Source: an uncultured Alphaproteobacteria bacterium (GTDB taxonomy: Bacteria > Pseudomonadota > Alphaproteobacteria > Rs-D84). Taken from it: a DNA stretch of 64,000 nucleotides. Positions 36,048 to 43,983 of the stretch are shown here, piece by piece. Every line of letters starts with the position of its first letter. Within the stretch, counting starts at the first letter, position 1. A program made the position numbers and the translations under genes. The DNA is taken from positions 145,116 through 209,115 of the forward strand of contig CALXWY010000003.1 of NCBI GenBank assembly GCA_944392535.1, in the 5' to 3' direction. The notes under the pieces are model-generated. The model saw only the letters and a program-made list of their open reading frames with translations. It ran no database searches and had not been told where the DNA came from.

Positions 36048-36427
36048 ACGATTTAGAAAATCTTCATAAACTTTGCTTTCCGAACAAGCCTTGGTCGGCG
36101 ACAGATTTTGCAGATTTGAAAAAATCCGGATGTGACATTATCGCCAGCCAAAATGGATTTATCGTTTGGCGCGTTGTTACCGACGAAGCGGAAATAATTA
36201 CCGTTGGTGTTCATCCGAATGCGCGCAGGACCGGAATCGCGTCTGCGATGTTGGTTTTGGTGGAAAACGATGCAAAAAAACGTGGCGCAAAAAAAATATT
36301 TTTGGAAGTTGCGGAAAATAACACCCCTGCCCGTGTGATGTATAAAAATAATGGATATACACAAATTGGTGTGCGCCCAAAATATTATGATGGCATTGAT
36401 GCAATTTTAATGGAAAAGATTCTGTAA
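36041..36427 (+). CDS. rimI: Ribosomal protein S18 alanine N-acetyltransferase-like
   Basis: This GNAT acetyltransferase of 128 residues has CFPNKPWSATDF, a core EIITVGVHPNARRTGIASAML (acetyl-CoA binding RxxGxA), and AENNTPARVMYKNNGYTQIGVRPKYY. RimI acetylates the N terminus of S18. The TTG start overlaps the tsaB stop region. Symbol by context and motif. Confidence 0.88.
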   Translation: MLNDLENLHKLCFPNKPWSATDFADLKKSGCDIIASQNGFIVWRVVTDEAEIITVGVHPNARRTGIASAMLVLVENDAKKRGAKKIFLEVAENNTPARVMYKNNGYTQIGVRPKYYDGIDAILMEKIL

Positions 36428-36429
36428 AA

Positions 36430-37701
36430 CTATTGGTTCGTCACAAAATCTAGAACGCGATTATCAAAAATAACGTCACAGGCGCGCAACGGTGCGGCAA
36501 TGTGCATATCAGACGCACTGCGTGTGCGCGATAATGCAACATATGTTTGACCGTGTGCAAATGCACCACGTGAAATATCAACAATCACCGCATCCAATGT
36601 TTTACCCTGGGCTTTGTGGATTGTCATCGCGTACCCCAGGTTTAATGGAAATTGCCTGAAACTGCCGACTTCATTTTCCATCAATCGGTCGTTTTCATCA
36701 CGCGTGTATTCAATCTTTTGCCATTTTTCTGGACGTACAGACACAACGTCGTGCGATTTATTTAACAATTCAACCGTAATTTCGCGTGACGCCAGGCGGC
36801 GTACAATTCCCATTGAACCATTGTGCCATTTGTCCCCATTCTTTACAAATACAACCAATGCGCCAACTTTCAGTATCAAATTCATTGGCGCCGGCACATC
36901 GCGTTCGGAAAACGTTCCCGCCAGTTCCCCAGTGTACATAATTTCTGGGGCGTTTATCTGTGCCAGACGCGATGCATTTATTCGTTCGGCAACCGCACGA
37001 AAAGGCGTTATTATTACCGCATTTTCACGGCGCGATGTATCAGAAATCTGGCAGTGATTAAAGAATTCCAACGCCCCAATATCGTTATTACGCAAACGAC
37101 GCAGGTTTTCCAATAAATCTGCATCGCTTTGGCGATACACTAAATCAAAATCATATCGTACAAATTTTGCACGTTGGTATACGTTCGCATCAAAAAAATA
37201 TGCGTTATCGTGTCCATATTCTGTACGATAATATTCCATGGCGTCACGTGTAATAACCGGCGGTAATTGAAACAAATCACCAATTGCAACGACTTGCAGT
37301 CCCCCAAATGGTTCATTATTATGTCGTGCGGTGCGCGCCAATATATCAATTGCATCCAGTAAATCTGGGGCAACCATTGATATTTCATCAATAATTAATA
37401 CATCGGCCGCGTTTAATATATTGCGTGGCTTGGCCTTTAATTTCAGCAATTCCGGCATAATAAAGTCACGCGGTTGAATTTGGAACAGTGAATGGATTGT
37501 TTGCCCCCCAACATTTAATGCCGATACCGCGGTTGGACATGCGCATATAATACGCTTTCTGGATGCGGTTTTCAAATAATTCACAAATGTTGATTTTCCG
37601 GTTCCGGCCTGGCCTAATATCAGCAAGTTTGAATTCGTGCGTTCAATTGTATTAAACGCCGCCATTTGAATATCACTTAAAATCTGGACCAATTCTGACA
37701 T
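36430..37701 (-). CDS. PIF1/RecD-like DNA helicase
   Basis: This superfamily 1B helicase of 423 residues has Walker A LILGQAGTGKSTFVNYL, ICACPTAVSALNVGGQTIHSLF, Walker B VLIIDEISMVAPDLLDAID, VAIGDLFQLPPV (motif III), FVRYDFDLVYRQ, and the C-terminal GYAMTIHKAQGKTLDAVIVDI and YVALSRTRSASDMHI. It matches short bacterial PIF1-like helicases acting in genome maintenance. ATG 37701 is chosen; the longer frame adds an unrelated hydrophobic leader. It ends 3 nt from rimI, convergently. Confidence 0.9.
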   Translation of the reverse strand: MSELVQILSDIQMAAFNTIERTNSNLLILGQAGTGKSTFVNYLKTASRKRIICACPTAVSALNVGGQTIHSLFQIQPRDFIMPELLKLKAKPRNILNAADVLIIDEISMVAPDLLDAIDILARTARHNNEPFGGLQVVAIGDLFQLPPVITRDAMEYYRTEYGHDNAYFFDANVYQRAKFVRYDFDLVYRQSDADLLENLRRLRNNDIGALEFFNHCQISDTSRRENAVIITPFRAVAERINASRLAQINAPEIMYTGELAGTFSERDVPAPMNLILKVGALVVFVKNGDKWHNGSMGIVRRLASREITVELLNKSHDVVSVRPEKWQKIEYTRDENDRLMENEVGSFRQFPLNLGYAMTIHKAQGKTLDAVIVDISRGAFAHGQTYVALSRTRSASDMHIAAPLRACDVIFDNRVLDFVTNQ

Positions 37702-37758
37702 AATGTCATAATGCTGGCACAACAGAGATAAAAAATAAAGCACATAAATAAAAAATAC

Positions 37759-37786
37759 TTGCAACAAATTACAAATAATATATAAT
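37759..37786 (+). promoter_or_regulatory. Promoter of tRNA(CAT)
   Basis: TTGCAA (37759-37764), 16-nt spacer, TATAAT (37781-37786). Confidence 0.75.
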
Positions 37787-37795
37787 TGCGCCTGT

Positions 37796-37872
37796 GGGTT
37801 AGTAGCTCAGTTGGTTAGAGCGGAGCGCTCATAACGCTTTGGTCGTGGGTTCAAGTCCTACCTAACCCACCA
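37796..37872 (+). tRNA. tRNA with CAT anticodon (elongator Met or lysidine-Ile2)
   Basis: A 77-nt cloverleaf. The acceptor stem is GGGTTAG / CTAACCC, A discriminator, CCA encoded, D arm TAGCTCAGTTGGTTAGAGC, anticodon loop CTCATAA, T loop TTCAAGT. It is not initiator-like because the first pair is a normal G-C. The variable region and TTTGGTCG lean to tRNA-Ile2, which would need TilS modification; this cannot be settled by eye. Confidence 0.9.
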
Positions 37873-37877
37873 AGATA

Positions 37878-37905
37878 AAAACGGGGGTTATACCCCGTTT
37901 TTTTT
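37878..37905 (+). terminator. Terminator of tRNA(CAT)
   Basis: AAACGGGG / CCCCGTTT stem followed by a long T-run; the XRE gene read from the other strand begins its stop codon within the T-run. Confidence 0.8.
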
Positions 37906-38134
37906 AATGTTTACGCTTTGTATTATGTCGTGCAGCCAGCATTACCATGCCATGATGTGCGATTTTTTCCAATACTGATTCTGGAATTAATCGTTTGCCA
38001 CTTTCGTATCGGGTCAAATCACGACGTGATATCCCCATAATTCGGGACATTTCATGACGTTTTATATGCGCACATTTACGTGCACGACGTATTATTTGAC
38101 CATAGTATGCATTATCAACCAATACAACAGACAT
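37904..38134 (-). CDS. Small XRE-type HTH protein (cassette B)
   Basis: The 76-residue protein is the twin of the one at 29258, with His60 and a terminal His instead of Tyr at both places. The helix-turn-helix is at about residues 26-58. It lies tail-to-tail with tRNA(CAT). GGGGGG precedes the ATG. Its leader keeps the same structure as copy A although the helix bases differ. Confidence 0.8.
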   Translation of the reverse strand: MSVVLVDNAYYGQIIRRARKCAHIKRHEMSRIMGISRRDLTRYESGKRLIPESVLEKIAHHGMVMLAARHNTKRKH

Positions 38135-38315
38135 TGTTTATTCCCCCCATATGTTTTGTTAAACAAAATACCGCCGTGATTAAGGGCGGTTGGAGGCTAG
38201 AAACTATTCAAACGGATAGTGTTGCTTATTTGTATATTCGCAACCCTCCAACCCATGTTGGAGTGTTTGTTTGAAGAGGCTTTCTAGACCCCGCATCGGT
38301 AATCAGCCAATGCAA
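38135..38315 (-). promoter_or_regulatory. Structured attenuator-like leader RNA of XRE gene (copy B)
   Basis: Minus strand: CTAGAAA (38287-38281) pairs with TTTCTAG (38203-38197), and TTCAAAC (38275-38269) with GTTTGAA (38213-38207). Internal hairpins CTCCAAC / GTTGGAG (38263-38246) and GTTGC / GCAAC (38244-38221) are as in copy A. CCTCCAACC (38196-38188) again overlaps the terminator arm. The promoter position carries no good TATAAT (AACAAT instead), so this copy may be weaker or driven differently. Confidence 0.72.
38161..38189 (-). terminator. Terminator-like hairpin in XRE leader B
   Basis: Minus strand ACCGCC / GGCGGT with a 9-nt loop and TATTTTGTTT tail, identical to copy A. Confidence 0.6.
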
Positions 38316-38390
38316 GGCGTATTGTTGCATATATTCAGCAAAAATTCCAGTAATAAAAAATTATTCTTTTTTTGTAAATAATGTGGTTGC

Positions 38391-38411
38391 CCTGGGGGCG
38401 ATTTTTTTGCT
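38391..38411 (+). terminator. Possible terminator upstream of dnaE
   Basis: A short GCCC / GGGC hairpin followed by a seven-T run lies just before the dnaE start. The stem is only 4-5 bp, so it may be a weak attenuator or chance. Confidence 0.3.
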
Positions 38412-38422
38412 AATGTCGTGGC

Positions 38423-41400
38423 ATGGAAAACCAATTTGTTCATCTTCGCACGCATTCGCGATTTTCTGTTGGTGCCGGCACCATGAAAATCAAGGACATC
38501 CCAGAATTATGCCACGCAAACAATATGTCGGCATGTGCACTGACCGATACGAATTTAATGTCTGGGTGTGCTGAATTTTCTGATCTTATGCCGAAAAACA
38601 AACTGCAACCCATCATTGGTACAGAAATAACATTGAACCAACATAATGCAGATCCCAAAATATTGCGAACAAATGCACTGTCGCGCGTCGTTTTGTTGGC
38701 ACAAAATCATGATGGATATTTGAACTTGTGCGAACTTAGCCGTATTATGTACATGCGTACAGAAAATCATCACTTGGGACCATATATCACATTTGACGAA
38801 TTGGCATCACACAGCAATGGATTAATTTGTCTGTCGGGTGCACATACCGGGCCAATTGGAATGGCAATATTAAACAACCAAGATTCGTTGGCCCGACAAT
38901 ACGCACAACAATTTTTGGATATTTTTGGCGACCGTTTCTATATGGAAATCCAGCGTCACGGTTTGGCCGACGAAATAAAAACAGAACCAGATTTCTTGAA
39001 AATCGCGCTGGATTTGAATATACCACTGGTCGCAACAAATGATGTGGAATTTGCAAAAAATACTGATTATGAGGCCGAAGATGCACTTAGTTGTATACTG
39101 GGCCAGACAAAAATAATTGACCCAGAACGCCCACGCAAATCATCTGAACAATATTTTAAGTCTGGGGCCGAAATGGCAGATTTGTTTTCTGATTTACCCG
39201 AAGCAATTGAAAACACCGTGGTAATCGCAAATCGCTGTGGTTTTATGGTGAATGTTCACGAAAAACCATTGTTGCCACGTTTTGGCGATGATTTGGAACA
39301 AGAATGCCAAATGCTGCGTAATAATACTATGTCCGGGTTGGCAAAAAAACTGGAACAACATGGAATAACAGATACGGCACCATATTATGAACAGGCGGAA
39401 TTTGAACTGGGGGTAATCATTAATATGGGATTCCCTGGGTACTTTCTGATTGTGGCCGATTATATTGATTGGTGTCGTCGCAATGATATTATGACCGGGC
39501 CGGGCCGTGGGTCGGGTGCGGGTTCTATTGTTGCGTGGGCATTGGGAATTACGCACGTTAATCCATTACAGTATGGTTTGCTGTTTGAACGTTTTTTGAA
39601 TCCTGATCGTATTTCTATGCCGGATTTTGACGTTGATTTTGAGCCAACTGGAATAGAACGCGTTTTGGCATATATTTGCGATAAATATGGGCACGATTCA
39701 GTGTGTCGCATTATCACGTTTGGCAGTTTACAGGCCCGTGGTGCAATTCGCGATATTGGCCGCGTGTACGGAATTCCATATTCTAAATCAGACCGATTTT
39801 CAAAACTGATTCCCCAGGATGCAAAAACATTAAAAGATGCGGTTGACGCGTCCCCAGAAATTCAATCGGTAATGCAAACAGATGAAGATATGAACAAGGT
39901 CGTATCAATCGCCGAAGAATTAGAAGGCGCGTTGCGTAACCTGGGGCAACATGCATGCGGTGTTGTTATTGGCGACCGACCGACAACAAAAATTGCACCG
40001 GTGTATCGCGACCCGGCAAATGCATTACCGTCATGCCAATTTGACGGTCATTATTTGGAATCAGCCGGATTAATTAAATTTGACTTTTTGGGGCTGGAAA
40101 CTTTGGCCGTTTTGAAATACGCCATTAAGTTAATCCAGCAAACACGCGGGGTAAATATTGACCTGGATAAAATTCCAACAGATGACCCAAAAACAATGAA
40201 GTTATGGCAATCTGGATTAACCGAAGGTATATTCCAATTTGATGCCCCGTTTGTTCAGCAAACTTTGCGCAAAATGCATCCAACCAGTTTCCTGGAAATA
40301 TCGGCGTTAAATGCGTTGAACCGTCCTGGCCCGATTGCGTTCATTCCGCAATTCATCGCACGTATGCATGGCGAAGAAAAAGTTGAATATGTGCACCCGC
40401 GCGCAGAACCGATTCTGAAAGAAACATATGGAATTATTGTATATCAAGAACAGGTTATGCAACTGACCCGCGCGTTGGCCGGATTCACACGTGGACAATC
40501 TGATAACGTGCGTAAAGCCATGGGTAAAAAAATTGCCAAAATGTTGGATGAACTGGAAGGCAAATTTTATGACGGATGCGAAAAAGAACAAACATTAAAT
40601 CGCGACCAAGCAAAACAATTATGGGAACAATTCAAAGAATTTGCCAAGTATGCGTTTAACAAATCGCACGCGGTTGCGTATTCAATCGTTGCAAATCAAT
40701 GTGCGTTCTTAAAAGCCAACTATACCCCAGAATTTTTGGCGGCATCTATGTCCAGTAATCTGAATGATACGGATCAATTGGCACTGTTTGTTGATGATGC
40801 AAAAATGAATTTTGGTATTCAAATCGTGCCACCAGATATCAATCAGAGTGAATCTTTGTTCACGGTGCGCAATGGAAAAATTATATATGCATTGGCCGCA
40901 ATCAAGGGTGTCGGAACCAGTGCCACAGACGCAATCGTCGCAGAACGAAACACAAACGGAAAATTCAAAAACCTGACCGATTTTGCAAAGCGTTGTGCCC
41001 CAATTATAAACAAGCGCATTCTGGAAGCGTTTGCCAAGGTTGGTGTTCTGGATTCGCTGGAACCGAATCGTGCGGCGATATTTATGAATGCCGATGCAAT
41101 TTTGTCATATGCATCAAAGTCGCGGGATGGTTTGAATGCATTATCGCTGTTTGCAAATACTGTTGAAGACGATGTCGCCGAAGACAGATTAAAAAAGAAT
41201 TTGCCGAATACGCCGGCATGGAATTTCGCACAACGATTGGAAAACGAATTATCAGCATTGGGGTTTTATATATCGGCGCACCCGCTGGATCAATACAAGC
41301 ATTTAATCAAACGGGCAAAACTGACCACCAGTGCAACATTGGTATCACTGGGCGACAGAAAGCCTGTGTACATTGCCGCAACCGTCAGTTCTTTTTCGCG

Positions 41401-41833
41401 GCGTCGTACCAAGACAGGCAAGGATATGATTACCATAAATGCATCCGACAGTTTTGGTAATATAGATGCGGTTGCATTTGGTCAATCGGCCGCAGATTTT
41501 GCCCAGATATTGTCCACAGAAACATTGGTTTTAATATCAGGAAAAACATCATGCCGTGATGACCGGGTTTCTGTATTTGTGGATTCTATTATGCCACTGA
41601 CACAATGGGTCGCAAAAATTGCAAAAAAGATAACATTGGATATTTATGATAAATCTGTTTTAGCGGCGGTAAAGAAATCTATTACATCATTACCGCATGG
41701 ACCGACCCAGGTGGTTCTGAATTTACACGCATCGGACAAAGTGGCGGCAATGGCGTTACCTGGGGGGGTTGAGTTGGGTAATACAACCGCCAGTGATTTT
41801 ACTAATTTGGGAATAAGGGTTGAAATTGAATAA
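38423..41833 (+). CDS. dnaE: DNA polymerase III subunit alpha
   Basis: This is the replicative polymerase of 1136 residues. The N-terminal PHP domain (FVHLRTHSRFSVGAGTMKIKDI, SACALTDTN) is followed by the PolIII palm with GPGRGSGAGSIVAWALGIT, ISMPDFDVDFEPTGIERV (catalytic Asp residues near 400), QHACGVVIGD, the fingers (GIIVYQEQVMQLTRALAGFTRGQSDNVRKAMGKK), HhH and a C-terminal OB fold. The PHP histidine set looks partly changed, as in many proteobacterial DnaE. rsmH overlaps its stop by 14 nt. Confidence 0.97.
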   Translation: MENQFVHLRTHSRFSVGAGTMKIKDIPELCHANNMSACALTDTNLMSGCAEFSDLMPKNKLQPIIGTEITLNQHNADPKILRTNALSRVVLLAQNHDGYLNLCELSRIMYMRTENHHLGPYITFDELASHSNGLICLSGAHTGPIGMAILNNQDSLARQYAQQFLDIFGDRFYMEIQRHGLADEIKTEPDFLKIALDLNIPLVATNDVEFAKNTDYEAEDALSCILGQTKIIDPERPRKSSEQYFKSGAEMADLFSDLPEAIENTVVIANRCGFMVNVHEKPLLPRFGDDLEQECQMLRNNTMSGLAKKLEQHGITDTAPYYEQAEFELGVIINMGFPGYFLIVADYIDWCRRNDIMTGPGRGSGAGSIVAWALGITHVNPLQYGLLFERFLNPDRISMPDFDVDFEPTGIERVLAYICDKYGHDSVCRIITFGSLQARGAIRDIGRVYGIPYSKSDRFSKLIPQDAKTLKDAVDASPEIQSVMQTDEDMNKVVSIAEELEGALRNLGQHACGVVIGDRPTTKIAPVYRDPANALPSCQFDGHYLESAGLIKFDFLGLETLAVLKYAIKLIQQTRGVNIDLDKIPTDDPKTMKLWQSGLTEGIFQFDAPFVQQTLRKMHPTSFLEISALNALNRPGPIAFIPQFIARMHGEEKVEYVHPRAEPILKETYGIIVYQEQVMQLTRALAGFTRGQSDNVRKAMGKKIAKMLDELEGKFYDGCEKEQTLNRDQAKQLWEQFKEFAKYAFNKSHAVAYSIVANQCAFLKANYTPEFLAASMSSNLNDTDQLALFVDDAKMNFGIQIVPPDINQSESLFTVRNGKIIYALAAIKGVGTSATDAIVAERNTNGKFKNLTDFAKRCAPIINKRILEAFAKVGVLDSLEPNRAAIFMNADAILSYASKSRDGLNALSLFANTVEDDVAEDRLKKNLPNTPAWNFAQRLENELSALGFYISAHPLDQYKHLIKRAKLTTSATLVSLGDRKPVYIAATVSSFSRRRTKTGKDMITINASDSFGNIDAVAFGQSAADFAQILSTETLVLISGKTSCRDDRVSVFVDSIMPLTQWVAKIAKKITLDIYDKSVLAAVKKSITSLPHGPTQVVLNLHASDKVAAMALPGGVELGNTTASDFTNLGIRVEIE

Positions 41834-42680
41834 CGAAAAACATATTCCGGTATTACTGGATGCGGTTATGGCCGCATTGGGTGATATTAATGGCAAATCA
41901 GTTGTTGATGCAACATTTGGGGCCGGCGGATATTCCCAGGCGTTCTTGTCGGCGGGCGCAACAGTAACCGCGTTTGATCGTGATTCAAATGTTGTTGGTG
42001 ATGCCCGTGTGCTGTCGGATAAATTTGGGTCCAGATTTGAATTTGTGCCCCGCCCTTTTTCACATATTGCCGAATTACAGAATACGTATGATGCAATCGT
42101 TTTTGATTTGGGTATATCTTCTATGCAGATTGATGTTGCATCGCGCGGATTTTCGTTTCGGTTTGACGGGCCGTTGGATATGCGTATGTCGGATAATGGG
42201 ATTACAGCATCAGAATTAATTATTAATACGCCTGTGGAACAATTGGCAAAAATATTGCGTGATTACGGTGATATAAAAAATGCCACACGTTTGGCGCGTA
42301 TAATTCATGATGCGGCCCCACAAACAACATTTGAATTAAAATCTTTGATTCATGATTCACGTGATGTTGCCCCTGTGTTCCAAGCGTTGCGTATTGCGGT
42401 TAATGACGAATTAGGTGAACTGGAACGCGCATTGGATGCGGTACCCAAAAGACTGAATCCTGGGGGCAAATGTATTTGTGTTACATTTCATTCAACCGAA
42501 GACAGAATTGTAAAAAACACATTTCGTAAATGGACCAGCGTATCTGGTGACCCACGATTGCCAGATACAAACAGCGCACCATTTACATTAATAAAGACGA
42601 TGCGGCCTGATGATGCGGAAACACAACATAATCCACGTGCGCGCAGCGCGCACATGCGCGGTGTGATAAAATCATATTGA
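41820..42680 (+). CDS. rsmH: 16S rRNA (cytosine1402-N4)-methyltransferase
   Basis: RsmH methylates C1402 of 16S rRNA in the P site. The 286-residue protein has HIPVLLDAVMAAL, VVDATFGAGGYSQAFL (SAM site), FDRDSN, IVFDLGISSMQIDVASRGFSFRFDGPLDMRM, VFQALRIAVNDELGELERAL and CVTFHSTEDRIVKNTFRKW. The TTG start lies inside the dnaE end, so translation is coupled. The usual ftsL/ftsI genes do not follow, which is unusual. Confidence 0.95.
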   Translation: MKLNNEKHIPVLLDAVMAALGDINGKSVVDATFGAGGYSQAFLSAGATVTAFDRDSNVVGDARVLSDKFGSRFEFVPRPFSHIAELQNTYDAIVFDLGISSMQIDVASRGFSFRFDGPLDMRMSDNGITASELIINTPVEQLAKILRDYGDIKNATRLARIIHDAAPQTTFELKSLIHDSRDVAPVFQALRIAVNDELGELERALDAVPKRLNPGGKCICVTFHSTEDRIVKNTFRKWTSVSGDPRLPDTNSAPFTLIKTMRPDDAETQHNPRARSAHMRGVIKSY

Positions 42681-42743
42681 CCATGTAATAAAAAATTGTG
42701 TACGATTATTCAAACACAATGAAAAATTCAAGGGGAACTTGCC

Positions 42744-43250
42744 ATGTTAACAAGATTTTTACCAGTATTTGTATTAATGTTGGGGGTGCTTGGCATTAGT
42801 GCTGCGGACGCCGTATGCCCAGTGTGTACCGTTGCCGTTGGTGCCGGACTGGAAGGTATGCGTTTACTGGGCGTTGACGATGTTATCACCGGGATTTGGG
42901 CCGGCGGTTTGACATTATCGCTGTTTTTCTGGACGGCCGGGTGGTTAAAAAAACACAATGTAAAAAGTGTATTTTGGCAAATTATTGTCCCGTTTATAGT
43001 ATATTATGGATTGCTGGCCGCGGTATATGCATTACCAGGAATGACATTTGGTGCGGCAACGTTGTGGGGAATTGATAAATTCTTGTTGGGAATTATCGTC
43101 GGTACCATTGCGTTTTATTTGGGGGCGCGTTGGTACGTAAAGATAAAGCGCGACAATGGCGGGCATGCAAAATTTGCATTTCAAAAAGTCGTCGTGCCAT
43201 TATCGTTCTTGATTGTGGCGACCATTATATTCTGGTTGATTACGATGTGA
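42744..43250 (+). CDS. Multi-pass membrane protein with CPVC motif
   Basis: The 168-residue protein has a signal-like N terminus, then VCPVCTVAVGAG near residue 24 and four hydrophobic helices (about 50-66, 82-102, 110-128, 148-166). The CxxC motif at the membrane face could bind metal or take part in thiol chemistry. I do not recognise a family. AAGGGG precedes the ATG. Confidence 0.6.
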   Translation: MLTRFLPVFVLMLGVLGISAADAVCPVCTVAVGAGLEGMRLLGVDDVITGIWAGGLTLSLFFWTAGWLKKHNVKSVFWQIIVPFIVYYGLLAAVYALPGMTFGAATLWGIDKFLLGIIVGTIAFYLGARWYVKIKRDNGGHAKFAFQKVVVPLSFLIVATIIFWLITM

Positions 43251-43280
43251 TATAAATATTAGTACGAAAGGAAGGTTGTT

Positions 43281-43922
43281 ATGAAAACGACAAAAAAAAC
43301 ACCGGTGAAAAAATCTGGCAAAAAATCTGAAAAAATGACTATGCAAGAGATGATTGCAAAGGTTGATGCATCCAAAAAAGTTAACCCGTTGGATTTGTCA
43401 TCAGATCAAGATTTATCAATCGCGTTGATGAATCTGATTTCACTGGAAGAACATTTCTTTTTCAGTGGCGCAAAAACTCAGAAAACTGGATTTTATGATT
43501 TGATTAATACCGTTCGCGATATGCGCAAGGATTTAATGGCGCGTATCGTGAAAAAATCAACCGCTGAAAATGGCGAAGTATGGTGTATTTCAAAACACTT
43601 GTTGGCGGCATCTATGCGTATTATGGAAGTCGGAACCAAGGCTTTGTCTGCGGGAAATACAGATGACGCATATAGTCTGTTTAATAAATCGTATGAACTG
43701 TATTCGCTGTTTTGGGGAATTAATATGGACTTGATTGATTTGACCGGCGTGAAAAAAATTGCCCCAGATGTGTATGAACATGCAATCAAAGAATGCAAAA
43801 TGCCCGAAAAATCAAACGAACAAACCCCGGATGTCACAGCACACAACATCAAGGAATCTAAGTCTGTGGCACGTCGGTTGGGTGACTGGGTAAAAAATGC
43901 AGTTAATTGTTGCATTGAATAA
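43281..43922 (+). CDS. Hypothetical helical protein
   Basis: The 213-residue protein has a Lys-rich N terminus and a predicted all-helical body with DLSIALMNLISLEEHFFFSGAKTQKTGFYDLINTVRDMRKDLM, VWCISKHLLAASMRIMEVGTKAL and SYELYSLFWGINMDLID. Similar text occurs, from memory, in proteins of other small-genome bacteria, but no function is established. No signal peptide. A GAAAGGAAGG region upstream acts as ribosome binding site. Confidence 0.6.
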   Translation: MKTTKKTPVKKSGKKSEKMTMQEMIAKVDASKKVNPLDLSSDQDLSIALMNLISLEEHFFFSGAKTQKTGFYDLINTVRDMRKDLMARIVKKSTAENGEVWCISKHLLAASMRIMEVGTKALSAGNTDDAYSLFNKSYELYSLFWGINMDLIDLTGVKKIAPDVYEHAIKECKMPEKSNEQTPDVTAHNIKESKSVARRLGDWVKNAVNCCIE

Positions 43923-43983
43923 ATTTTGGTATTGATTCAATTTGCGCAAATATGATAAAATACATGCCAGAGAGAAGAAAAAT

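Larger units (their letters stand above)
37907..38318. mobile_element. XRE-leader cassette, copy B
   Basis: Near-identical to 29264-29673. Outside the leader helices only a few substitutions and one indel separate the copies. The left edge again meets a tRNA terminator; the right edge ends just before the promoter. No tRNA 3' duplication is seen here. Confidence 0.6.
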
